Positions 1 to 12,251 of a stretch of 64,000 nt of DNA are shown here, piece after piece (positions within the stretch are counted from its first letter, which is position 1; each line of letters begins with the position of its first letter). The notes under the pieces were generated by a model. The model saw nothing but the letters and a program-made list of their open reading frames with translations. It was not told the DNA's origin and searched no databases. This DNA comes from Parietaria judaica (taxonomy: Eukaryota; Streptophyta; Magnoliopsida; Rosales; Urticaceae), in contig OX940868.1 of assembly GCA_954871525.1 (NCBI GenBank), forward strand, positions 12,266,056 to 12,330,055, read 5' to 3'. Both the position numbers and the translations under genes were made by a program.

Positions 1-212
1 TTGTTCCTCAAAATTCCATAAAAAAGTTTGCGAGATGTGAATATTTTGATGTATTAGATGTGTAAAGGGAGTTGTTGAACCGAAAAATGCGTGCAATGAA
101 TAAAAATCAACCGAAACAATAAAATCAACGCAATGAATCCAACACAGAGGACGATCGTGAAAGTCCATATGGGAAAAATAGCGGAGGCTACGGTCACAAA
201 ATGATTTACGTG

Positions 213-636
213 AGGCGGCCCTGGATTTTGCACGGTGGGAAGCAGCGTTCAATGTCAATTTCACAAAGTACGACGATTTTGTTGACGGTGAGGCGGAATA
301 CGCCGATATCGCTCGCAATGGACCCGTGGACGACGAGTATGACGAAGATGTTTATGATGAGCTTGTGTATGACGGGTTAGAGTACACCGAAGCCACCTAA
401 GACGAGGCTATGAACGGTGACGACGTGTCGGCAGAAACTGTATACGAGGAAGTCGTGTCTGATAACGAGGAAAGTGATGCAACCGGGTATGAAGAGGACG
501 AGTGTGATGAAGCTGGGTATGATGAGGCCTAAGATGACGAGAAGCGACTCAAAAGTGGAACAACTATATATCGTATTGTTCACGAGTCGTGTTTGACCAC
601 AACGGAGAAGGGAGATATGTTGTGGAGTCCAAGTAA
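213..636 (+). pseudogene. Degraded acidic coding relic, part 1 (unrecognised)
   Basis: One frame on the plus strand reads as protein-like sequence of about 140 codons, with only two TAA stops (about 399 and 530). It is rich in Asp, Glu and Tyr, with repeated blocks such as VDDEYDEDVYDELVYDG and DEAGYDEA. The base composition is higher in G+C than the flanks. I do not recognise the family. A short inverted-terminal element (698-1621) lies immediately downstream, and a further protein-like stretch follows it, so the relic may be one broken gene. Alternatively it is a fragment of an unknown transposon protein. No start codon can be assigned. Confidence 0.35.
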
Positions 637-697
637 CCATTTGCCGATATAATTTTTTTTGGTTTAATTCAAGAAAAATGTGAAAGAACCCGAAGTT

Positions 698-1621
698 AGG
701 GTGTGTTTGTTTACATTAAGATTCAGACGTCTAAATCTGAATACACATCTGAATGATAAGATGTGACATCTGAATCTGAATGACAAAATAATTCAATTTG
801 TTTGTTTTTTAAGATCTGAATGCATATCTGAATGAATTTTTTTTTAATCAAGTTGGTTGTATAGTATTACATAAAAATTAAATAGTTTTATTATAAGTTT
901 ATAAATACCTATCATAAAATAAAGATTTGAAATATTTATTAAATATTATGAAATAAATATATATTTGATATATTATTAATTTTTAACTAATCAAAATATT
1001 TAGGATTTTATTCATGACAAATATTATTTAATTTTAATTAATTTTAATATTATTTTACTAATGAATATATAAATAATTTTACATTATTTTACGAATATGC
1101 GTATTGGAATTTTTTATGAATAAATAAATGTGATAATTTAGTTAACTATTTAGTTAAAATATTTTTTTTTAATTTAGTTAATTTGTTTTATTAAAATATT
1201 TGAAATTCATATTTTTAAAAAATCATCAAAACTATATATTCCCACCTGCCATCGGATTCTTCTCGTCGCAAGCATTCCGATGATATATCATATGAGTCAA
1301 TCCAATGCTCGGGAAAAAAAGTTATGGAGTTTTGAAGTTTTGGGGAGGAGAGAGAAAATATATATTAATAGAAAAAAATGGGCCAAACAGTAGGTGAAGA
1401 ATGGAGATATATGAGATGACATGTAAACAATTAATGCAAGAGAGAGGAGAGTATAAAAAAAAAGGTCTTAATAAGATTAAGACTTGATTTCACATCTGAC
1501 CGAACAAGAGCTCATTCAGACCTATGAAGAACTTTTTTAAAATAAAAACAAATACACTTAATAGCTTTAAATCTGACTCATTAAGATTCAGTTGATTATT
1601 AAGTGCAAACAAATGCACCCT
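698..1621. mobile_element. MITE-like element with short inverted termini
   Basis: The left end reads AGGGTGTGTTTGTTT and the right end reads AAACAAATGCACCCT. These are imperfect inverted repeats, and both subterminal regions repeat ATTAAGATTCAG and CATCTGA-type motifs. The interior is very AT-rich with no ORF. This is typical of a non-autonomous DNA transposon, possibly hAT-like. I see no clear target-site duplication. Confidence 0.6.
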
Positions 1622-1625
1622 TATT

Positions 1626-1751
1626 GTCTTTGTCCCGGAGGATATACCCAAGAAATTGTTCAAGCACATTTTTTACGGGACACCTGAGAAGCCACAACAT
1701 GAATTTGCACAAAAGCAACTTGACAAACCACCCGACGATCAACCTTGGTGA
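1626..1751 (+). pseudogene. Degraded coding relic, part 2 (unrecognised)
   Basis: Directly after the MITE-like element the plus strand is open for about 40 codons with a protein-like composition (VPEDIPKKLFKHIFYGTPEK and on), ending in TGA at 1749-1751. It may be the continuation of the relic at 213-636. No family is recognised. Confidence 0.3.
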
Positions 1752-2479
1752 CCCACCCGATTTCACTATACCGATAACACGCCTACATATATTCGAGGAC
1801 TAATGTTCTCAACCATGAGAGAATGATGCTAAACAAAAAAGAAAATTAATAACCGAGATCACGACCAATCTTCGTGCGATTTCTCGCGGTTAATTGCGAT
1901 TTCCAGCTCATTAATTTTGATTATTCTCTCTTTATTTTTTATTTTTATATTTCCATTTCTAATTTATATACAGCTCTTAGTCTTTATCGTTTTGAACCCT
2001 CTATATAAAGAGTTGCATGGGTTGTAATTCGTTAATTGATTGTTGAATAAAAAGTCGAGTTTATGCTTGCAAAACTTAGAAAGTTCTCGTTTTTCGTTGG
2101 TCTTTAGATCATCAAGTACTCCTGTCCAAATATTTTAGATCATGATACATATACAATTATAAGTATACAAGTTACACGATAACTTTATGAGTTTCATAGA
2201 AAAGTAACAAATTCATTAGACTGCCTCTCAATACAGAATCCGACTGATAGTCCAACTTATTGAAAATAGAGTCAAGTCAACCTCATTGTCTTATTAACTT
2301 AACGTTTATATCGTCTGTGGTCGGAGTTCTCTTCTTACAAACTATCTTTGGCATAGATCGATCAATAAATTATTTTACAGCCAATGCTTGCCAGCTAGAT
2401 ATAGTGTGCTGTTTATTTTGTTTCTGGAAATGAGGTCGTCTTCTAAACCGTGATAAATAACTTGTTATTATTTTCGAAG
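1752..2479. other. Intergenic, nothing recognised
   Basis: AT-rich DNA. The stretch at 1975-2100 has a TATA-like string (CTATATAAAG) and C/T-rich text, but no coding sequence follows. Confidence 0.5.
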
Positions 2480-2830
2480 GGATAATCGCAGCCAAAGGAT
2501 TTAAATTTGACTAGTTGGGGCGGTAGTAGTTCAAAGTGAAAAAATAGCGACAAAAGTATAAAAAATTAACAAATAGGAGATGTTTCCGTCTATTTTTTTC
2601 GGCGAATTCAAATGATAGTTGGATGAACAAATAAATGTGTATATCTTAATTAGGTGTGATTTAATAGGAGTAAGCTAAAAAATTTACAAACGTTCGTTAA
2701 AAAATATTGAATGGAAAGATGCCTCGTTGCTTTATATTTGTTGACTTTGAGTAATGTATTATAATTTTTCTCTTTAAACCCCTGCCGCTTCAGTTAGTCA
2801 AAATCAAAATATTTTACGAATTATCCCTCT
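2480..2830. repeat. Dispersed repeat, copy 1
   Basis: Shared blocks include GGGATAATCG, AAAATAGCGACAAAAGT, ATATTTGTTGACTTTGAGTA and TGCCGCTTCAGTTAGTCAAAAT. They recur in the same order at about 50248-50610 inside an intron of the first TBL gene, as diverged copies. This is probably an old non-autonomous element. Confidence 0.5.
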
Positions 2831-4757
2831 TATCGAAATTGTGATCCTATAATTAATTGCCATTATTTCTGCAATTTACATATTTATGTTGAAATATCTC
2901 ATAAACCATGCTTATCATTCTAGTACAAATACTTTTATTAATTATGATTTATGTCAACATGTTACGTCACATTGACTGATGAGAAATTCTTTTGTGCGCA
3001 ACTTGACGAGGAAGGTGATTATTAAACTCCAATCAACAATATTAATTAAATGCCTACGGTTATTTTTAATTTTATCAGAGCAAGTTGGTCCTTATTTATT
3101 TATCACCCAACACCAACTTTCACGATCAACTCGTTCTATTTAATTCATTATTCAATTTTTGGCGACTTTGTACACATCTTATTTATAAGTTTAGTGTTAG
3201 GCTATTGCTCACATCAATTAAAGATTGTGTGAATTAAACATATAATCCAACGTGATGGGCTATTATAATATGTGAGAAATAATTATTACTTTATATTTGT
3301 TAATAAAAAAAAAATACAGATCTTGCTATCATATAGTTGGGTGAATTTTCTTTAAGCCCAATATAAATATTTATATTCATTTTTATCTTATTTTGGTAGT
3401 CCTGGTATATTTTTGTTTTCTACTACTATATTATATTCAAGTTGTAATCCGACGTTGAACCCTCAATGTCTCCCTCTTTCTCTATTTTATATCCATAAAA
3501 ACTTTCGAGTTCGATGATGGCCTTGGCTACAAACAATTAAGAATTAAAGTTCATCTTTATCTGAAAAACGCCTCTTCTTTACATTCAGATTGATATCATC
3601 CTACTATCCTACACAGTTAAATTAGTGAGGGATTATATATTTCCGAGGTTTTATGCAAGAAAAAACATTAAGCCATAAAATAAATTAAACTTGTTAGGCG
3701 CACAATTGAATTTACGTGAAGTTCTAACGTCGTTCTCGGGAGAAGCCTGTCGTCTGATCTCATCCCGCACTCCTATGACCTCGTCACGATGATACTAGAT
3801 AACATTGTTTCTGTATAGGTAGAAGACTCTACAATTATCTGAAATCATACAATTATGGGATTGTATGTCGAAGAGACTTAAAAGAATTGATTCGTACTAC
3901 ACATGTCAACAAGATGTATTATCTTCTTTTAGGTAGCTCATTCATAGGAACTTGAAAGTTAATCATGTTTAGCCTGGAGCAATCTTAGGATGAGTGACAT
4001 TCGGAGAACTGTCAATATCGATAAACAGTCGGGACGTTGCAAAAGATATCAGAGCCGAGCCAATTAAAAGTGTCGCCAAGGGAAGTCATGCAATGCGATA
4101 TTAAGAGTCATGATATATTAATTTTTGCACAATAACAATTTATCTTATGAATATTAATATCATGATATTGACAAAATACTCGGACTTTCTCAAGAATATA
4201 GTTTTTTTTTTTTTTTGAAAAATAAACCTAATCTATATACGCTGCTGCTATTGTGCTTAATTGAGTTAATTCTAAGTGTTTCATCCCTCAAAAAAAAAAG
4301 TGAAAATATTATGTACTTAGTCAGAATCAGAAGTCCTTGACTACTGTAAAATGTAAATCATATCACACTAAATGCACTCAATAATGATTGGACACGTTTA
4401 TGACCCTAATCAGAGTCATATTATCTTAAGATATGATTTATTAACATTAATGACTATAATAACAGTAATATTATAATCTTTTAATTAACTCACATTATTT
4501 AGTTTATTATTGCATTTAATGAATCTTACCACACAGTGACTCCATGTACTAATTAAATGCTTCCAATGAAATAAACTATGGATAACATTTATATCAAAGA
4601 AATTGCTAAAACAGATTTTGTAAAAATAAAATTAAAATCTTTATTTCAAGAAAACTGAGAATTTGCATAAACTCGTACAAGTAAAGAACAATTTATAGGG
4701 AGTCGAAGATCAGTCTCACTAAATCGACGTCGAGGAGTTGAGTCCCCCGCTTTAAGA

Positions 4758-4797
<40 letters not shown>

Positions 4798-5440
4798 AAG
4801 TAGAGAAAGAGAATAGTCAGACTTGGCGAGGATCTTGTTTGGCCATTGAGAGATTTCCTTCCTAATAAAGAGACTCTCCCAAAGAAGACAACCAAACGTC
4901 TTTCGGGCAGAGAAAATTCGCACAAATACACTCGTCTTCTCCCGTCTCGGGGCTAATTCATCTCTTTGCGAGCGATCCTTTCATATAGAGGTTGCATTGA
5001 TAGATCGAACCATCTAAAACACTACTCTTTTTTTTTTCTTTTCTTTTTTTTTTAATGTTCAGCTCGAACCTTATTTATCATTCCGACGTATGCTCTTCTC
5101 GCCCTAAGACATTCTACCAAAATTGAGAACAAATTATCTTATTAACTTTAGAAGTTGAGCTAACGTCTTGTTCATATTATAATGTCAACTTGTAATAAAT
5201 TAATAATAAGGTACATATTATTAAATATTGCAGCATAATAAACTCTCATAAAATTATATGCGGCCAAAACTTACCTATTCTTTTATTTGTAAAGACTATT
5301 ATTATGCATATGCATGTGAAAAGTAAACAAACAAATTATGCAATATTGCAGTCTCAGCTCTCAGGATCTATCTATCTATCCAGTACTATTACTATTTTTA
5401 CCCTCTCTTTTTTTTCTCCTTATTTTATTTCTTTCGGCGA
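2831..5440. other. Intergenic, AT-rich
   Basis: No gene is seen in 2.6 kb. There is an (AT)n microsatellite at 4761-4782 followed by a T-run. The segment at 4330-4540 contains motifs (AATGCACT, CATTAATGACT) also found near 34740-34830, so it may hold retrotransposon debris. Short ORFs here have no protein-like pattern. Confidence 0.5.
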
Positions 5441-5456
5441 AGAATCCTTCTCTCTC

Positions 5457-5465
5457 TATATATAA
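5457..5465 (+). promoter_or_regulatory. TATA box of PYL gene
   Basis: TATATATAA sits in a C/T-rich context and is followed by CTCTTCACTTTCTCTC pyrimidine tracts typical of a plant transcription start. It lies about 150 bp before the chosen ATG. There is no ATG in the predicted 5'UTR (about 5490-5614). Confidence 0.6.
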
Positions 5466-5614
5466 CTCCTCTTCACTTTCTCTCTCCCCCAACCAAACAC
5501 ATCTCCAATCTCTCTAAAACTTCAAACTTCAAGAGATTTCACAAAAGTTTTGTGACCCAACAACAAAATCAGAAGAAAGGAGGGAACTTGATCTTCGTAT
5601 CAACGTCACCGCAG

Positions 5615-6178
5615 ATGGTCCAGCGCGTGCACGCGCCGCGGGAGCCGCGCGCGCTGCCGGAGGCGGTGGCGCGCGTGCACGCGCACGAGGTGCGGCCCGA
5701 CCAGTCGTGCTCGGCGGTGATCCAGGAGATCGCGGCCCCGGCTTCGACGGTGTGGTCGGTGCTGCGGCGCTTCGACAACCCGCAGGCCTACAAGCACTTC
5801 GTCAAGAGCTGCGCGGTGATCGGCGGCGACGGCGCCGTGGGCACGCTGCGGCGCGTGCAGGTGGTGTCGGGGCTCCCCGCAAACACCTCCACGGAGCGGC
5901 TCGAGATCCTCGACGACGAGCGGCACGTGATCAGCTTCAGCGTGGTTGGCGGCGACCACCGGCTGTCCAACTACCGGTCCGTGACCACGCTCCACGCCTC
6001 GCCCGCCTCGCCCGGCGCCACCGTGGCCGTGGAGTCCTACGTGGTCGATGTCCCGCCCGGGAACACCACCGACGACACGCGCACCTTCGTGGACACCATC
6101 GTGCGCTGCAACCTCCAGTCCCTGGCCACCCTCGCGCAGAACCTCGCCGCCGACAAACCCCACGCGCAACGCACGTGA
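5615..6178 (+). CDS. PYL: Abscisic acid receptor, PYR/PYL/RCAR family (PYL4/5/6-like)
   Basis: A single-exon gene of 187 aa with a START/Bet v1 fold. Established role: a soluble cytosolic and nuclear receptor that binds ABA and then inhibits clade A PP2C phosphatases, releasing SnRK2 kinases. Seen in the sequence (numbering from this ATG): the ABA-carboxylate lysine in HFVKSC (K64), the gate loop SGLPA (85-89), the latch HRL in GGDHRLSNYRSV (115-117), and the C-terminal PP2C-contacting helix in DDTRTFVDTIVRCNLQSLA (about 153-171). The intronless structure and the N-terminal arm fit the monomeric PYL4-6 group. The frame is open upstream to 5552, but only from a GTG; the first in-frame ATG is at 5615. 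The CDS is strikingly GC-rich against an AT-rich surround. Assignment to PYL4, 5 or 6 needs a tree. Confidence 0.95.
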   Translation: MVQRVHAPREPRALPEAVARVHAHEVRPDQSCSAVIQEIAAPASTVWSVLRRFDNPQAYKHFVKSCAVIGGDGAVGTLRRVQVVSGLPANTSTERLEILDDERHVISFSVVGGDHRLSNYRSVTTLHASPASPGATVAVESYVVDVPPGNTTDDTRTFVDTIVRCNLQSLATLAQNLAADKPHAQRT

Positions 6179-8255
6179 TATCTCTCTCCACTCCTCATCA
6201 TTTTTGCGTCTCTTTTGTCCTTCGTTCAAACGTACGACCCGGCTGTTTCTTTCTTTCTTTCTTTCTATTCTCTTGTTTTTGTGTAACTAAAACGAATAGG
6301 CCAATTAATATTAATCTAATCACATCTCTTGTTAATCTTAATTGTCATTGTCATTTCACATGCGTAAATAGTCATCATACACACAGTTCGTCATGTTATT
6401 TCCCCAGCTCGTTCGCTTTGAGTTGAAAGAGTGTTATGATCATATGATTGTGTAAATAGATATAGTATTTGGTGAAGTTGTGAATGAGAAGTTAGATCGG
6501 CCACGTGAAATGGCCCGCTTTGCTTTGCTTTGCTTTGGCCTTTGAGTTTGATGAATGAATGCGCGCAAGTTAAGGAGCCTCTGACGAAGGCTATGGCGTC
6601 TCTCTCCATTATTTATTGTCACGCATTGCATTGCATTATTATTATATATATCATCCCGTCACGTTGTTTTCTGCATCACTACTCCATCAAAGTGAATCAA
6701 TAAGAAACGGTAATGCCCACTTTCATATAGTTTATTATTTCATCAGAGCAAGGACGGACCGGACATATATATTTAATACGCATTTTGCAGGCCTTCATGT
6801 TGATGTTATGCATTATTTCTCCCCTATCTAATTGGATGATCCAGGAATTTCTCATGCACTAATAGCTAGGATGACATTGTATTATGTATCATATATGAAC
6901 CATGGTTTTAAATATCGGGACATTTCGTCGATATATCCACGACATGCCACTAAAATGAGATCTGCGGTACGATATTCTAAATAAATCGCTGTCGTTTTTA
7001 GATTTATCGTAATATGTCCTTTGATTTTTAAAATAATATCTTTTTCGTTTAAGCCTACAAACGTCGATAAAGTGCTTAAAAGCGTTCTTATTGATGCTTA
7101 TCTCAAATTTTAGTTGCCTAAAATTAGTTTTTTATTTTCTTTAAATTATAAAATAAATACTCTAAATTACAATTATACATATATGATATATTATATATAC
7201 CACTGCACAATATAATATATTATTCTATGTGTAAAGTATATATAAATTTAGATTGGAGGAGAACGTGGGTTTGGTTATGGTAAGGGATGAGCACTTTGGT
7301 GCTGCAAGTTGCAGAGGGTAATAAATTTTGATAATTGAAAGTACTTGATGTCAAGCCATCATAATATTCCCATTTCATCTCTACAGTGTACACTGACCAA
7401 AGCCATGATCGTCCAATTAAATTGTTTATATCTTGTGCTTGGGATATTTATTTAATAATATTATAATAGGTAATTAGATGATTCTAGGCCTAGCATATGA
7501 TAGAAGAGTGGAGATTCCAATATAAATCAAGTACGGTATTATTTATAATATATTAATGGTATGTGATTTTGAAATCTTGGGGTACTCAAATTGAGACCTA
7601 ATCTATGGCAACTTGCATGGGGTATTGTTTGGTCTGCCCATAGGAAAAATAAAATAAAATTCATGTATTTATTTAATTTTTTATTTTTGTGAATAAATTG
7701 AAGAAAAAAAGAGTGAAGAACGTGATGGGAGAATATGGACAGCTGCTTCCAGCAACTTGACCTTTTTTGTTTCCGATGGGCTATCTATTCCATCATCAAT
7801 CTAGCTGTTATAAATTAAAATGAATGAATAAAATAAATTAAGAATTAATGAAAGAGATAAATACACCATGCAACTTGTTGATTGTTTGTTTCTTAAACTT
7901 TCCCAATGTGTGTATTTTTTGGTCGTAAAGAATGGGATTTTTAATGCAAGTTGCTATTCTTTTCTTTCTGTCAATGGCTGAATCTGATTGCTGATTAGTG
8001 ATTGGCTGTTTGTTTTTTCCTCTTTTAAAATAAATAAAATATAAATAGTTTTTTTTCTTCTTCTATATTTGCAACTTGCAAGTTGGTGTGCAAGTGGGTG
8101 TGTGCGTATGACTGAGAAGGGCTGCTTTTAATGATCCCTCGTGTTTCTGTTTTGTCTACTTTTGAACGCCTTCACGCCACCCAATTTTTTAATTTGTGAT
8201 TATACATATATCATATATCTATCTATATAATATATAAGTATATCTGTATATATAT
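6179..8255. other. 3' flank and intergenic
   Basis: The PYL 3'UTR probably covers the first 200-400 bp, with a (CTTT)n tract near 6250. Beyond it I see AT-rich DNA with no gene. The reading frames in 6390-6830 are short and lack protein-like patterns. Confidence 0.5.
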
Positions 8256-9403
8256 GGGTTAATTGCGGCAAAAGTACTTAATCTTTGATCAAATTCTATG
8301 CTATCTATACAACCTCCGTAAATGGCGGCAAAAGTACCCAAACTTGACATTTGGGAGTTGACCAAGAAAATCCACCTATGTGGCAATCAGCTTTTGCCAC
8401 GTGGCATGCCACATGGCACTTGACCGCCACATGGCATGCCACATGGCATGCCATGTAATTAATATTTTTAATAGATTTTTTCAAAAAATATTTTCATTTT
8501 TTTAAACACACTTATTTTTTATTTTTAATAAAAAATATTTTTTTCCAATAATAACAAATAATGAATATTTAAATTTAAATATTCATTATTGGTTATAATT
8601 ATTTATTTTTTTAAAAGTGGGTAGAACGAAATAAAAATCACCGCTCACGGTTCACTTGAACTCCGTTTTCGATCCGGTTCACGTGTCGAATAAAACTGTT
8701 TAATACGTTTAATAATAATAACTAATAAACACATACAAATTGTTTAAAAAGTCAACACATAATTAAATACACACCACTTATTCAAAAACAAAAAATAGTA
8801 GTCATATTTATATTTAACAAAAAAAATATTTTTATTTGTTTGCATGATTTTTTTTTGTGTTTGCATTTTACATAATAATAATTATTTAATATGTTTTTTT
8901 ATTTATATATTATCTTTTTTGAAAATTGTTGTTAAATAATCATATGATTATTATTGGTTATTATTATTAAACATATTAAGCGATTTCGTATCACCCGTGA
9001 ACCGGATCGGAAGTGGAGCTTGAGTGAACCGTGAACGGTGATTTTTTTTCTTTATTTATTTCATTTGATCAACTTTTCTAAAATGAATAATTATATTTAA
9101 TAATAAAATTAATACTGAATATTTAAGTTTAAATATTCATTATTGGTTATTATGAAAAAATAATTTTATTAAAAAAATAATTTAATTTAAAAAAAATATT
9201 TTTAAATCATTTAATAAAATAATAATTATGTGGCATGCCACGTGGCAGCCAAGTGCCATGTGGCAAAGGCTGATTGCAACATAAGTAGATTTTCTCGGTC
9301 AACTCCCAAATCCAAGTTTGGGTACTTTTATCGCCATTTACGGAGGTTTTATATACAGTAGAGAATTGGACCAAAGGTTGGGTATTTTTGCCGCAATTAA
9401 CCC
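8256..9403. mobile_element. Foldback / long-TIR DNA element
   Basis: The element is nearly palindromic over its whole 1.15 kb. The left end GGGTTAATTGCGGCAAAAGT matches the reverse complement of the right end (TTTTTGCCGCAATTAACCC). Inverted similarity continues through GGCATGCCAC blocks, the 'facing' TATTCATTATTGGTTAT blocks, and an inner pair around GGTTCACTTGAACTCC (8650) and GAACCGTGAACGG (9030). The flanks are TATATATAT on the left and TATATACAA on the right, a possible partial TSD. There is no coding capacity. The long TIRs suggest a MULE-derived or foldback class. Confidence 0.8.
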
Positions 9404-9463
9404 TATATACAATGTTCGAATTCACACATTGTGTATGGCCCAGTCCCAAAGGAAGGTTGTTTT

Positions 9464-10470
9464 TGTTGGTAAATCGGTTACCGTTTTTGAGGATTATCGA
9501 CGGATTTTAAGGATTATCAATCAAAAAAATTTAAAATTGTGGCTTATCGTTAAGACGATTATTGGTATTTAAATCGAACATTGTTGGTATTCGAAAATTA
9601 TAGACTGATAAATATTGGTATTTATAACGGAATATTTAAAGAGAGAAATCAAGTAAATAAATTCGAAATATATTTATATAATTCGAATTTAATATTTGAA
9701 AATATAAAGATTCAATTTATTAAATCTTTTAGGGTATTTTCAGAAAGATTTTTTTTGGATTTATTTTTTATTTGATTTAATTAATTAAATCAAAACAATT
9801 GAGTAAATCTCTCACAAGTGGTCGAGAGATTTTTCTCAAAAGCGGTTGGGCCATTCCCTATAAATAGGGATTACCTGAAACCGAAAACACACACACACAC
9901 ACTTCATTCTCAGATTTCTCTCTCTTTCTCTCAAGGAGGTTTCTGCTAATTTCTCTCAGCCTATCTCAGGGTTTTTCGAGTTTTAGGGTTTAGGGTTTTA
10001 TTCTGTGGGAGCCCACACCTCCTGGCGACGTACTCTTGGAGAATACATCGGAAGACTTCTGGAAGCATCTTCTTCTCATAAATCGCAAAAAGGATTGAAG
10101 ATCGGAGTCAGAAAATTCTTCGGAGAATCAAGGTCCGTGTCAGAGACTACAAGAATAAGGTACACGATCTTGTGGTTATTGATTAAGAATTATTTACTGA
10201 TACTCATGGTTCAGAATCAAAACTAGCAACGAATTAATTAAAATAATTAATCTATCACAATCCTGGGAAATTAGTTGTATATTTATTTTGTTACAGGCGG
10301 TTTGACAGGGTTATTGGTATGGGACTCTAGCCCCGCAAAATATTTTTTAAAGGTCAAACCGTGTGACTTAATCATAAATAACAATTTCTTATTAGATCGG
10401 CGGTGACTATTTTAGTCTAGATCTGCAGATACGACCAGGAATCGAGAGAAAGAGAAAATCGATCCCAACA
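9464..10470 (+). repeat. Putative LTR-like block with promoter and leader
   Basis: The block runs from TGTTGG (9464, or 9582 as an alternative) to CCAACA (10470). It contains a TATA box CCCTATAAATAGGG (about 9858), a CT-rich leader and a plausible intron (donor AAG/GTACACG near 10160, acceptor TTACAG/GC near 10301). This is the layout of a copia-type solo LTR. No matching TSD is visible (AACAT or GTTTT on the left against TCATA on the right), so the ends are uncertain. It could also be the promoter and 5'UTR of a lost gene. Confidence 0.4.
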
Positions 10471-11873
10471 TCATAAACCGCCGCGTAACCAAATGTTGGG
10501 TACTTTTGTAGTCAAGTGGCATTTTTGTTAATTTTTTTATCCGTCGGCCTATATATTTTTATTTTCTTACATATATAAAAAATAATCAAATAATTTTATA
10601 AACATGTATTTATAAAAAGAATATGTTTTTTTTAAATAATCAAATAATTCCTTAAGAATTATGTTTTAATTTAGTTTTAGAAGATATTTTTCTTTCCGGT
10701 GGCACATATTTTAATTTTTTAATATTTCAAATATAATAAAATAATTTTATAAAATATGTATTTATAAAAAAAAAACTATGTATCTTAGAAGAGTAATTTA
10801 GAATTTTTAATACACGATATTATTTAATATACACACATGTATCGTAAACCTTGTTTGATATTATAAAAAATTATTTAATATACACATATACCGTAAACCT
10901 TGTTTGGTATTGTAAAAATAAGTAATAAAATATTATAAGAACAAATAATTAACATATATTGTGTGTATATATATATATATGTGTGTGTGTGTATGTGTGT
11001 GTGTTTTTTATAGAACAATTGGGTTTGTGATTTCGAATTTAGATAGTACCAAAAACGCATATTTTGGTTTTTTCACTTTTAAAACAAAAAATAACGCTAT
11101 TAAGGGTTAAACATAATTTTACCAATTACCAAACTTTCGGTTTAAATTTAGTTTTGAACCACATTTGATACAAAAGAAAAATATAATCATGCCTTAGCTT
11201 TATATATTTAATATGTCTTCAAAAATCATATCATGCCTTAATTTTAATATTAAAATTGATATCATATACATTAATATTTTAGTTTCAAAATTTTAATATA
11301 ATGTATTTAAAAATTATAAATCCCTCCTATAAGGAAAAAAAATATTTCTTTATAAATACATATTTTATAAAAGTGTTTGATTTTATTTAACATATGTAAG
11401 AAACATAAAATATGGGCCACAGGTAAGGAAAAAAATAATTTTTTAAAAATAAATTAAAACTGATAATTTGATTATTTAAAAAATACATATTTTATAAATT
11501 TATTTGATTATGTTAGATATATGTAGAAAAAATAAAAATGTGGACAACACGAAAGAAAAAGATTAAAAAAATTAAAAAGAAAAAAACATATGGCGGCGAA
11601 AGTACCCAAGCTTTGGTTCATATTAAAAAAAATAAAAAAAAATGACGGTTCAAATCTCCGCCATGAGTAGAGCCGGATCAACTTTTGGTCTATATATATT
11701 TAAATAAAATTCCATATGTCGGCGGCATCTTCTGGCAACGAACAAATCTCCGCCATGAGTAGAGCCGGTTCATCGTCTTCCTCTGGCTCGGCGCACGCAG
11801 GATTGGCTTGCTCTTGACGTTCTCAGTTTCGCTTTGCAACATTCTTTAGCCCAATGGTCAGGGATGCCACAAT
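10471..11873. other. Intergenic, AT-rich
   Basis: No gene. The sequence is low in complexity, with a (TATG/TG)n stretch at 10970-11005. Fragments of the GGCGGCAAAAGTACCCAA motif of the foldback family occur near 10490 and 11590. A transposon-like terminus, CAGTGGCGTAGCCAGG, starts at 11874. Confidence 0.5.
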
Positions 11874-12251
11874 CAGTGGCGTAGCCAGGATTTCAGTTCA
11901 GGTGAAGCCTTTAGTAAATTTTTGATGAAAAAATCTTTTTCTTCAAGCACATAAATAATAACAATAATATAATTTTAAGTATACGTAGGACTTATATGCG
12001 TTCATGAACTGATGAACTAGTAGTGTCATATCGCACAGTGTATAAATAACAATATATGTATCAATTAAGCACTACAATATACTTCTTAAATAAATAAATA
12101 AATAAATAAATAAGAAAATCAAGATTTTCATACCTCTAAATGAGAAAAATAAAAAATAATGAGCTATGTTGATATCAATCTTCAATGCGAAGTTTTTTAT
12201 ATGAAAAGAAAATACGTCACTTGAAAAAAATACATTAATTAAAATCACGTT

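Noticed and set aside
5552..5614. GTG start for PYL giving 208 aa
   Set aside because: Not an ATG; the first in-frame ATG is at 5615, and the upstream residues look like translated leader.
5606..6229. Long minus-strand frame of 207 codons over the PYL gene
   Set aside because: Shadow of a GC-rich CDS; Arg/Gly/His-rich with no protein pattern.
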